Assembly (NCBI GenBank): GCA_007922195.1
Contig: ML681989.1
Coordinates: 47,996,451 to 48,060,450, forward strand
DNA from: Podocnemis expansa
Lineage: Eukaryota > Chordata > Testudines > Podocnemididae
Direction: 5' to 3'
Length of the DNA: 64,000 nt
In this document: positions 28,501 to 40,500 of the stretch, in pieces
Numbering within the stretch: the stretch's first letter is position 1
Layout of the letters: every line of letters begins with the position of its first letter
Position numbers and translations under genes: made by a program
The notes under the pieces: generated by a model
Told to the model about the DNA's origin: nothing
Databases searched by the model: none
The model's input: only the letters and a program-made list of their open reading frames with translations

Positions 28501-31500
28501 CCATTAAAATAACAAAGAAAGGTCTCATATGAAGCCCAGCCAGATCTACCATTTGACAGTGGGACCAGGCAGTGAGGCAAGTGCCTCCAGCATAGCTCCA
28601 GAAGTAGCTATGGAAACCCCACCCCTGTCTTAGAATAGAATAGAATAGAACCATAGGGTTGGAAGGGACCTTGTGAGATCATCAAGTCCAACCCCCCAGG
28701 GCTTGAACCCAGGACCTTCTGCATATTAAGCAGAGGTGCTATCCACTTGTCCTTTTCCAGGTTGAAACAGGCAGAAGCCTCTCTTACAAGTCTCTTTTTT
28801 GGTAAGGGTAGCTTTTACCCTTTAACTAACCCAAACTGATTTGGAACAATGAGAGATTACATCTCACAAAAGACAGTACTTCATATTTCCCTTCAGTAGA
28901 ATTAAAGATATTGACAGATTTGTGATCAGATCAACCCCAAATACCATTGCCCATATTGCTCTGCACCCATAGTGTATTTATGCTAATATGTTCTTTGTGC
29001 TCATGCAAATACTAAACCCATGCAGATTAGTTGCCCCCCCCCTCCCCGAAGCTGTCAGGCACAGTTTCTAAGCCTGCCTTACTTTCTGAAGTCTTTAATT
29101 TATGCCAAATATAAACTCAAAGACAGTGTATTATCTATTTTGGATACGTACAATGTAGAAAAGTGGGTATATGCTGAAAATCCACCTTCACTTTAAGAGG
29201 GAATGTAGAACAGGATTATAATACAACCTTATTTTATGCTTGTTAAAATAATTTCCTCATAACAGATTATTTTACACTTCTCCAGCATTATTTTCAATGC
29301 ATACATACCATTTCTCAGGAACAATCTTGTACTACATATAAAAAGTAGTTAAGATAAAATTAATTTATTTTAGGAAAAGTATAATCTCTTAATTTATATT
29401 AAAAGCTAAGAAATAGCAACTACTTCAGGGTATGCCTTTAAAAGCTTTCTATACAACAGTTGATCAATAAGATATTTATAAAAGAAGAACTTTATCTTGG
29501 AATTCTTTTACTGCTATCATTTTTTTCAATTAATTCTGAAATAAAAAAAGCAAATACCTGATTGGTCTTTAAAGCTCAGTGTAAAGTCTTTATACTTTGA
29601 TAAATCAAACTCTACTCTGGCACGTGCTACTCCTTTGTTCTGAAGCAAAAAGGGAAGCACTTGGGTGGAACCAGCATAAACACCATGGAAGATAAAAGAG
29701 TCCTACAAATTTAAGGAAAAAAAATAAGGTAAGAACATTGTAAGGTCATAAACATACTTGTAGAGTACTTCAAAATACTGCAGTTCAGAGACTGGTAAAT
29801 TATCCTATACTAACTGCAGTCTTAGTTCACCAACTGCCTATCCAACTTTTTGTTCTGGCCCTAGGTCTTTCATAGGTGCCAAGGATCACCATTGCATCAC
29901 TAGGGAAGCTCTTTTAACTGAAAACCATTTTTCCATTAACTAATGTCATTCTATTTCTCCTCTTGGAGTACCTTAAGAAATCCTCTCCTTCCTTCATCAT
30001 TGTAATTGTTACATGCTATGCATTTAGACACTTAACCTGTATATACCCATATATAAGCCAAGACTTTTGTGTCTTAAAATTGCCTTTAAAACATGCTCTC
30101 AGCTTATACACAGGTCAGACAGCAGTTCCAGTCTAGGCGTTTTAAGTCTCCAGCCCTGAGCATGTGCTGAACATGATCAGGGCTGGAGCCCCAGCATGTG
30201 GCTGGAGCAGTCATGTTGGGGAGTCAGCCCCAGCCGGGATTAGAGTAAGGAGAGGGACCCTGGCATCTGGAGCGGGCAGATAAGGGGGCCCTGGAGTAGG
30301 GGTCAGCAGAAGTGGTGGCAGGGCCCAGGGACAACAGGAGAAGCGGTGGCAAGGGTGTCAGGGATGGCAAGGGCAGGCCCAGGTGGGTATCAGGGACAGT
30401 GAGGGAAGTGGCTACAGTGCCCCAGAATTTGGACGGGCGCAGGTGTCTGGGGAGGGTATCAGGGAGTCCAGGGAAAGCCAGCAGCATGGGGTGGGGGGAG
30501 CTAGGGGCCCAAGGCCACAGAAGGACCTTGGCTTATATGCGGGTCACCCATTTTTGTCTATTTTTGGGGTTCATAACCCAGGGGGGTCGGCTTATTCAAG
30601 GATCAGCTCATATATGAGTATATGTGGTAAATCCTTCAGCTGCAATAGGGTTATTCAGTTTTTAATTTCTCTTCACAAGCCAGTCTACTCAGTGCCTTTG
30701 TATGAATTATATAGAAAACTAAATGGAAGAAAAAAATTGATGCCTGACTACAGCAATCATAATAAAACTGAACACTACAAATCTTACGCAGAACTAATTA
30801 TAACTTCTAATATAAGATACCTCATACTTACTACACTAATCTGCACTTCAGGGGCCTCTACAGATCCACCAATCCTAAGCTCCAATACTTTTCCATGGCG
30901 GACTGCTACCTAGTTGAAAGAAAAGTAAAATTGTAAACAAGTTATTATTTCATTACTTTGCTATCGAAACTGTTCCATTATGTTATGCACTGTATAGTAA
31001 ATGAGAGTTTTTAAAAAAAGACAGCTTTAAAAATTAGACAATAAAAAGACAGAGCCATGGAGTTCAACTGCACAAGATCCATATGAAGAAATTTCCCCAT
31101 TCTAAAGTATATTTTCTATAAAATATTAGAATGAAGTGTAGGAATGTCATACTGGCTTCTATAGGAAAATATGCAATGATTCCAGGGAGTTATGGAACTT
31201 TATTGGGTGGAAGTAGCTGCTATATTGGATATCAAAATCAGGATAATGATAGCAACTTCTGTAGGATGAACCCAAATGGCAGGAAAGAACAGTTCTTTGC
31301 GGCCGAGAGAGGGGGAGGCAGTACACAAGTGGTTTTTATGGCAGGCTGGAGCTGGGTGGAGGAAATCTGTCCAGTGGGTGCAGGAACTGGGTAGAAAATC
31401 CAGCATACATCTGGAGGTAGGTTTCTTGAAACAAACCACAGTGGAAAGAAACAGGTACTACTGCTAGATCTGGAGGACTGCAGCTACATCAGATTTCCAG

Positions 31501-34500
31501 GAAGTAACAGAAATGGAAAGAATGGGTAGATGTTTGGTTCAGATAATATGATGGGGAAAGTGAGAAGCAATGCCAAGGCACCCTCCATCCAGGTCACTCT
31601 CCCCACGTGGGCTGTGCTGTAAGGTGAGCATCAACAGCAGCTGCTCTCTGCCCTTCCCTTATGCAACCCAGCTGGGGAAAGTGAGCTGGATGTAGAATGC
31701 CTTAATGCTCCTCCTTGCTCCCCACCCTGAGCCCCCTAAGCGTGCAGAGAGGAGCAGCATTCAAGGGGCAAGTGAGCAAAAATACTAGCCACTCCAGTCT
31801 CCCCACACAGGCACAGAAAGTGGTTCAGAGTCAGGGGGTAAAGAAGCACAGTGCAAGGGCTAGGGGTGAAGGGGAAGTAGGGAACCCATAGGGGCCAGGA
31901 CATTGCACTGAGATGTCTGTTGTGGGAAGGGGGTCACTAGTACCAAGAGTTTGAGAACCAATGCCTAGTCACTAAACCTCTAAGTAGATTTATATAGATG
32001 GGGGTCGGCAACCCCCAGCACGCATGCCAAACTTGGCATGCAGGTCAATCCCGAGCAGCACTCAGTGCTGCTCAGGCTCCCTCCCCTAACCCCCCCAAAT
32101 GTGGCCTGGAGGTTGGAGCTGCAGCAACCATGTGCAGCAGCTCCAGGCTCCTGCAGGCTGCACTTCCCCACTCCCCCCTGTCTGGAGTGGAGGCTCCAGT
32201 CCCAACCCCACAACAAGTGTAAGCGGTGTGGGGTGGAGCCTCAGGTTGGGAGTTGGCCATGGGTGGACATGACTCACAGTATGGCCTGACTCAGGGGCTC
32301 AGTAGCCAGCGCAGCTCAGCAGCTGGAGCAGTGGGCAGCTCAGCTCGGCTAAGCTCAGCTAGGCTGCATGTGCAACATAGTGGGCAGCTCAGGGATTGGC
32401 GCGGTGCAGTGTGAATTGGGGGGCTGGTCTGGGGCTCGGCCAGCACTGCTGCCCAAGGTTCAGCGCAGCCCAGAAGGCTGGTGTACCAAGGCTGCCTGAG
32501 CCAAGCAAGAGTTAGCATTATCATCGCCACTGATTCCTGGCACATTTTTTGCAGTTTGGAGAATCAGCAGGATGGGAGGAGAGACATAAAGTAGGGTGTT
32601 AGTTCATAGAGGCACAAAGGTGTCTCCCAGTGAGCCCGTGCCAATGCCTGCCCTGGAACAATAATTCGGGCATTTGCCACCTCTCATTTGCAAAAAGGTC
32701 TGTTGAGGGCTATCCCCAGTACTGGAAGCTTCTGTATAAGAGTCTTGGGTGTACTTCCCACTCCTGATTTTGTGTAAATGAGTGGCTGAGAAAGTTGGCA
32801 ATAGTATTCTGGATACCCAATAGGTATGAGGCCAAAATTAGGGTGTCATTGTTTATACACCAGCTCCATAGTCTGATAACTCTAAGCAGAGTGGTTGGAT
32901 TGTGCCCTCCCCCCATCTATTTATACAAAACATGCAGGACATGTTGTCGGTCATGACTTCGACATGCTGGTGTATCAGGAGGGCCTGGCAATGACGGCAA
33001 CCATATCTCATGGCTCGTAGTTCCAAGATGTTTATGTACAAAGCGGCCTCCTGTGGGGACCACCTGCCCTGTGTAGTGTGATTCTGAAGGAGAGCTCCCT
33101 ATTCAGTAAGAGAAGCATCTGTGGTCATAGTGATAGTGGGAAGCTGCTGGAAAAAGAGTAGGCTGGTGTTTAGGTTTGATGGTATTGTCCACCATAGTAA
33201 AGGTTGTTTTATTTCTGGAAGTATGTATAGTACTTTTTGCATTGAATAGAATCGCAATCTGTAAGCCTGGACAAACCAGAGTTGAAAAGGCAGCATGTGT
33301 AGTCTGGCATCCTTGACTACAAAGGTAGTCATGGCCATGTGGCCCAGTAGTTGTCAACAGTCTTTTGCTATGAGCATGGGAGCTTGAATGGCAGAATTTG
33401 TAATTTCCTTAATAGTGTGGGCCCTGTCAACTGGGAGAAAAGCCCATGCTACTGTGGAGTCCAGTCATGCTCCAATGAACTGGATATTTTATGTAGGCAC
33501 AAGAGTGGACTTCCTTGGGTTTATTGAAAGTCCTAGGCTATGGAACAGTGAGATTGTGAGGTGGACTGCCTGGGATGCCTGCATGAATGTTGCAGCTGTT
33601 ATCAGGCAGTCATTGAGGTATGCGAATATTGTGATGCTGTTCTTGAGAAAATGAGTGGCTACCACAGACAGAGTTTTTGAGAATACTTGTGGTGCCTTGG
33701 AGAAACCAAAAGGGAGAAGAGTATTTTGACAGTGAGCCCCCCTAATGATGAATCTGAGGTACTTTTTGTGAGCTGGGTGGATAGAGATGTGAAAATAGGC
33801 ACCCTATTAGTTGGGGACACAAACGAGTCCTCATATTCAAGAGCCAGGATAATAGAGGAGATTGTGACCATATTAAATTCACTATGCAAAATAACTTATT
33901 TAGTTTTCTTAAACTGAGAATTTATCACCAACCCCCAATTTCTTCTGGGTCAGAAAATAAGGGGAATAGAAACCCTTGCCATGGAATTCCTCCAGAACCC
34001 TTTCTATCGCACCCACCTGAAGAAGACATAAGACCTCTTGCTCTAGGAGCTGTATGTGAGTGGCATCCCTGAATAGTGAGGGGGAAGGGTAGCAGAAAGT
34101 GGGTCTGGATGAGAATAGAATTGTGTATCCTAACCTGATGGTATCTAGGACCCATTTATGCAAGGTGATAGCCACCCAAAGGTGGCAGAATGGGTGCAGA
34201 CGGTCTGAGAAGGTGAACAATGGAGATGGCTCAAGCAATACAGGAGAGGTTTGCAGACCCCCAATCTCAACCTCAAAAGGAGCCTGGGATGCGGAGGGTT
34301 GATTTGAGGGCTGCCTACATTGCTCTGAGTGTTCCTGGAGCATGACTGGTAATCCTAACATCTGTATTAATATCTGGTTTGGGGTGGAAAGTGGTACCTA
34401 GAATCATAAGGGGTGGTAATGGTACGTTCTGTGGCCCGTAACTGGTGTGTAAATTCTGCATGCCCGGAGTGTGGCTCGCAAGTCTGTAGAGCCATGCATA

Positions 34501-37500
34501 AGCTGATCTGTCTTGCCTGAAAACAAGTTCTTTTCAAAGGGCAGATCCTCAATGGTTACTTGCAAATGCCTTGAGAGATCTGCAGAGCGCAGCCAGGAAC
34601 ATCTGGACAGAACTACTCTTGTGGCTATGGTGGGGGTTGCTGTAACAGTGACATTGAGGGCAGCCTGGAGAGAAGTCCTAGAAAGCAGCTGTCCTTCTCT
34701 GATGATGGAATGGAGATCTTGTCTCTTCCCTTCTGGAATATATTCAGTAAAGTCTGCTAACTTAAGATAATTGTCCTGGTCATAATTTGAGAGCAACACA
34801 GAGTAGTTGGCAACTCCTAATTGCAGAGCAGCACAGGCATAAACCTTCCTACCTAGCAAATCCATTTTCTTATCTTCATTGCTGTGAGGAGTTGATCTGT
34901 TAAACTGATGCTTGTGGTGCTGATTAACAGCCTCTACAACAAAGAAGGTGAGTGGTGGGTGTTTAAAAAGGTACTCAGAGTCCTTACTGGGAACAAAATA
35001 TTTCTTGTCTGCTTTCCTGGAAGTACTTGAACTCTGGCAGAGGTTTGCCAAACGTCATTGGCCAGTTCTTTAAGAGCAGAGTTCATAGGTAGAGAAATTC
35101 TCATTGAGGATTTAATTTGAAGAATCTTCAGAAGCTTATGCTGAGATTCAGGTGCATCCTGCATGGAAATCTCAACAACATCCGAAACTTGAGGGAATAG
35201 GTCTTGGAATTGCTGAAAGTCCTCCATGACCATGGGAGGGGAAGGACTAATCACCTCATCCACAGAAGAAGAATTGTATGGAGGAGACCTTGATTCTGGT
35301 TCATTTATGGCTGCATGCTCCTCCACCTCCTGGTTGTCTGGTAGCAGTGGAGGAAGGGGCTTAGGTGGTGGTCTGTATTGGCATGAAGTTGCGGGTCTGG
35401 AAGAGTGTGCAGACTACTGGGACCAGGCATCCCAGTGAGGCCAATGATGCTGGTACAAAGAAGGGTAACCAAACCAAGGAGGAGGATATCATGGGTATGA
35501 AGGAAAGGCAGGTTGCATCTGAGGTTAGTGTTGCTTGGGTTGAGGAGAGAAGAATGGCTTGTGATCATTTGCCTCATCCTCATCACTGAAGGATGAAGCC
35601 AGGGAAAAAAGAACCATGTCGAGATAGTGGGGCTTGGGAGCCCTCAGTTCCAAATTCAGCAGGAAGAGAAGAGCACTCCTCTTCCACAAAGTTGTGGCAT
35701 TTTCTCTTCTCAGAACACTTTCACAGTACAGATTGGTCTGGCGGTGCCGAGGGACTTTGTGACTGCACAGTTTTGTGTGGAATCACCTGGGAAGTGGGCA
35801 GTTCTTATATACATGTAGGCACTGATGAAGTAGAAATAGGTGCAGAGACTGACAGCACCTGTAATTGGGACAGTGCCAACAGTGATGATGAGGCCAGTGC
35901 AGCTGTCAGTGTCACTGTAAACAACTTCAGCACCAATGACGTAGAGGGTGCTGATAAGATGGCTATTTTTGATAGTTTGCTGGCCGCAGACTCCAAATGT
36001 TCCGGCTGTTATACCTTTTCCCCATGGTCTGAATGTGAAGATGTGGACCTTTAAAGGGATTTTGTTGCCAATGTACTCAATGAACCGGGAGCCTCTTTGG
36101 TATGTGGTCTTGAGACAGGTGAAGGTGACTTCTTCCTCTTTGAAGCAGAATGAGGAAAAGTGAGGTGCCAGTCTGAAGAACGAGGCTGAAAGACTGAAGT
36201 TGGCTGTGCAGGATCTGATGTTAGACAAAGGGAATACTCCATCATTAAAAACTTCAGCCAGAGATCTGTGTCACAGCGAGCCCTTGAACTTAAGCTCTGG
36301 TGGCGGAGCATTTTTGAGAGATGTGTCCCTCACCTAAACACTTAATATAGGCTGTGTGTCTGTCAGATGCTGGCATAGCATTGTGACAGGCCTCACAGCA
36401 CTTAAACCAGGGGAGCCCAGCATTATTGAACCAGGGAAAAGAATGTTTTTCCTAACAGGGGAGACAAACTGGGGATGGAAGGAGAAGGAATTAACTGGGA
36501 AATATCAAATCAGGAAGAATTTAGATGAGCTTAAGCAAAGGCCGAGGGAAAAAAATGGAGTTCTGTCCATAACTGCAGGTGGATGAGAAGGAACTGATGG
36601 GGGATCAGGTCACACGAGCATTGAGATGACGCCAAAAGCAGTACAAGGCAGCCTCTTGGCACCCTCATGACCCAGATGAGCATTGCTACAGAGTTCTCTC
36701 ATCTGCATTGCGTGGCCGCACTACACCTAAAATGGAGCACCCACAGGGACACACATCTCAAAGAACCTTTGTTCCTTGAATGCCTCAATACTTTCCTTCT
36801 GTGATCTTTGCAGCTAAATGCAAGCCTCATAATAACTGCCTAACAAAACAGAAGGGAGTCTAGCGGCACTTTTAAAGACTTACAAATTTATTTATCTCAT
36901 GAGCTCTCATGGGAGAAAAATCCCACTTTGCCAGACACTTGAAGATGGAGGACTACAATGAGTAGAGCCCTGTGCGGATACAAAAATGTGGAACCACATC
37001 TGCTCAGTGATAGCATCCATCCTATCCAAAATCTGCATGCCACATCTTTAAATGCGCCTGCAGCGGGGCTTGGGCTCACACTCACTATTTTAGCCTTTGA
37101 TTGGTTCACTCCCCATATAGTTCCCATCCACTTGTTTGTGTTTCATACACTGTGCTATCAATGAGATTTCCTTGCCCACCAATGAAATCTCCTATTGATT
37201 GCATGGCATGTGAACTGGAAACAAGAAAGGAAGAAATTGGCAGAGAAATCATTGGAAATGAGCAAATCAAAGGCCAGCAGTGGCTCTCCAAACCACCAAG
37301 ACTCTGATTGGCTGGCAGATCACAATTAGAGCTGAGCTAGGATTGGCTGGAGCGCTTCCTGGCTCCCCGGTGTGCTGCAGATCAGCACAGCAGCTGCAGC
37401 CGTGGATTACACTGTGAGAAGGTAAAAATAGAAATCACATCCGTGAGTCGATCCACAGCAATTGGTCTGTGTTTATCAGCACCCGAAGCCACAGATGCAG

Positions 37501-40500
37501 ATAACCACAGATCTGCAGTGGATACCCGTGGATCCAGAGGGCTCTAACAATGAGTTCTCTATCTATCTTCATGAATCTGATGAAGTAAGATGTTTTCCCA
37601 TGAAAACTCACGTAAAAAATACATTTGTTAGTCATTAAAAGTGTCACAGGACTCCTTGTTTGTTTTGCTGAACCAGATTGATGTGGCAACCCCTCTGGAA
37701 CTAACAACTTCATAATGTCATTGTAATGAGAATAGGAAATATATCATACACAAACATAGCATGGTCTTTTAATGCTCTATCTAGTTACTTATAGAATATG
37801 ATGTGAATATAAAACATTAATAGGTAAATTAGTTATCTAGCTATACTTAAGCAACTTATTTACAAAACTCAAAGACAAAAGCCACTTCTCCAAGGGCCTT
37901 CTACGAAGAAGACATAATGCCTTCTTGGATGACTATTTAAATTTAAACATGCTGCCTTTAAGAATTAATGTTAAAAAGATTATTCTGAAAGCCAACAGAC
38001 TACATACAATATACTATATGCAATATAAGGCTTTTCTTTAGAGACATTTAAAACAAAAAACAGCAGCATTAAGAAGCAACAGTTGCAGTGTTTTGCCAGT
38101 ATAACTAACCCTGCCAAAGCATTGCCAAGGAATTCAATTTAAATTCTTCTTGTAGTGATTTGATGAAATATTGAAATTCTATTGCAACTTCAGATACAAA
38201 TAGATCATATATGATCTATTATTAATATCATGTTAAACGTAAAATGGTGGACTGTGTACAACCAGAAAGGAAACATAAGCAAACCTGGGTAAACAGAAAT
38301 AGATTTAGTTCTGTGTTCAGATCCTTGATATTTATTAACTGCCTATCTCAAGACAATTCTTTGAATGACTTCTTTTAAATAACCATTGTCAACATTTTCT
38401 GTTATTTCATAGAACTAAAGATACTCATCTTTGCTCATTTATTAACTGCTTTGGTTATATATAACAAACTTTAAATTAAATTATTCTGCTCACCTATAAA
38501 CTGTTTTAGTTATCTAAGGTACCAGTGAAACTTATTTTAGTGTACATTTTGGAATAAGATACCCTCCAAGCTTACATCCACTATAAATATGTAATCTCTA
38601 TTAAAAGACCACCAGAGAAATTACAGAAGCAATTGTAACTATAGTAGCCATTATTTATGCTTTATGTTCTATTTTGTTCTTTAATATAATAGTTATAATT
38701 AATAACTCTTATTTTGCTTGTCCTTAATTACAGCATCTTGACTACAAGAAAACAAACATTATGTGATGAAGTCACATCCTGGAATTGGAATTGAAAAGAT
38801 AATTAAGATTTGATCTAACTTTTTTTCAATATACTATAAACTGTAATAATTTTTCAAATACAATGGCTTGGCATTCAACAACCTGAAACACTACTTTCCA
38901 TCCTATGCCAAACCTCTAGAAAGATAGGTTGCCTTTGATCATTACTTTGTTTTAATCACCAGTCTCACACCCACATCTTTAGCGTAAATCAATCACATTT
39001 GAAGCTTTTAAGATTTTCTCTAATTATGATTATTTCAAAAGACCCATTTATTTGGTGGATTGTCTGTCTTTGTTAAACAGTTTATCTTATTCCAAACAAA
39101 AACCTTAAAAAGAAACACTTTACATCCATACATATGCATAAACTCATCACTTCAAATACAGTAGACTTATTTTGAACACAAAATAATAAAAACAATGTTT
39201 TAAAATTGCTTTTAAAAATATGCAAACATTCATTCTGAAACATTGCATTACCAATCATCAACGGTTTTAGGAAAAAATACATTATGTTGAATTGGATTAT
39301 GGAGAGCAAGACTAATATTTAGGGATCCATCTATGCACACAAGCAAACATGCTTCTAATGAGAGAATAATCAAATAACCAAGTTTTCTTATACCTCTACT
39401 CTGGTATCAAATTTCATTACTGCATTGGGGGTGAAGTAGATTTTGAGATCAGCTCGGCCTCCAACAGGTACAACCCCCTCAGAAGGACTGATGGTCATTC
39501 CAGGCAGAGGGTTCAAATCAAGAACCTTCAAATACAAATAATAATTATAAAATCCTTATAATGCTGTAAACATGCGCTTCTATAAAATTTGGGAAAGCGA
39601 TTTCCTGCCTTGAAGAGTGAGCAAGCTAGTTAATTCAACAATCACACTCTATTAGAGTGATTTTCAAGTAGTGTGCCACACTCTGGTGTGCCTTGAGAAC
39701 TGTTCAAAGTGTGCCATGAAATTTTACACAAAAGGTAATAAAAATCAATGTAAAACAAACATTGTGTCATCTTAAACAACATTCTATCCAACCAGAATTA
39801 CAACTCAAAAAACTTGTGAAAGTTAATCAAATCATAAATGAGGTACTGGTCTTTCAATTCTAAAATGGGAACATTCTAAACACAGGTAGCCAAAGGGCAA
39901 AATTGAGATAATATGTATTTTTTTATGGATTTGAAACCTTCGTGCATTTGGTCCCTCTTTAGCTTGCTGTATGCACTATGTTGCAAACCTCTCTAGTAAG
40001 ACCATAGCCATAGAAAATGTAAATAGATGTGATGCTCATGAGCGATCAGTTCAGCTGAAAGAAAGGGAGAGTGTCATGGAATTACCTGTGTCATTGAAGT
40101 GTGCCATGTTACTGAAAAGGTTGGGAACCACTGCTCTATTTGATTAAACTGAGACTAAAAATTTAGGACATAACTTTGAGAAAGGCACACCTAAATAAAT
40201 TATCTGGTTTTCAGAAATGCTAAACATCTGCCAGATTCAATTGTGTAACTAATTTTTGCAACCCAACTTTGAAAATTTGGACATTGACTTTCTCTCCCCA
40301 CCCCCCCATCATTTCTGCTTAACTTCTCAGAGGCCACAGAAGCCTAAGAGATTTCTTTGTTTTTAATAAACACAGTATTACAATTACAAGCATATTATCC
40401 TACACTTAATGTGCTCAGGAGGGGCTAGTCTAATACAGACAGCACTGTTAATGAATCAAGTTGAAAATAGTATAAGCCAGAGAAACAAGGTCAATTAGTC

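Larger units (their letters stand above)
27480..29060. repeat. Tandem-repeat-rich repeat block (possibly one large element)
   Basis: Contains a 87-90 bp tandem array (27694-27919), a 61-bp minisatellite (about 27961-28372) and three copies of 'gtgatttcagctc' (28385, 28418, 28458). A CR1 piece is inserted at 28629-28750. The block seems to continue afterwards to the C-run near 29035-29048. That it is one element is inference. Confidence 0.5.
22012..29557 (-). other. CFAP47 intron n-o (7,546 bp)
   Basis: Holds a small hAT-like MITE (22426-22600), a 'gtctacac'-type MITE (about 22915), a possible LTR-like repeat (about 23760-24500), and a tandem-repeat-rich block with minisatellites and a CR1 piece (27480-29060). 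I recognise nothing in 24520-27470. Confidence 0.7.
32460..36790 (-). mobile_element. DIRS-type (tyrosine-recombinase class) retrotransposon, decayed
   Basis: On the minus strand, in order: a zinc-knuckle-like start (about 36430-36300, Cys/His with 'SDRH' and 'CLGEGH' spacing), a gag-like region (36228-34404), reverse transcriptase (34361-33660), RNase H (33357-32850) and a downstream domain that includes [17 protein letters not shown] (32545-32460). The frames are broken by stops and shifts. This domain order is known for vertebrate DIRS elements. I see no tyrosine recombinase, so the 3' end is missing. It abuts a hAT-like fragment at the low-coordinate end. Confidence 0.8.
30910..39393 (-). 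other. CFAP47 intron l-m (8,484 bp)
   Basis: Holds a GC-rich hAT-like fragment (32000-32460), a decayed DIRS-type element (32460-36790), and a fold-back repeat split by a hAT-like insertion (36849-37712). I recognise nothing in 30920-31990 or 37720-39390. Confidence 0.75.

Noticed and set aside
27998..28507. Open frame of 169 codons, with overlapping frames of 109 and 118 codons
   Set aside because: It is a by-product of the 61-bp minisatellite, whose period is not a multiple of three and which lacks stops. The peptide is a low-complexity His/Ser/Pro repeat.
30383..30913. Open frame of 176 codons on the plus strand overlapping a CFAP47 exon
   Set aside because: Most of it lies in a MITE and the rest is antisense to exon m. 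It has no domain and no supporting splice structure.
32460..36790. Endogenous retrovirus as the source of the RT-bearing remnant
   Set aside because: Gag and RT motifs, and their order before RNase H, fit DIRS-type elements. I saw no protease, envelope or paired LTRs.
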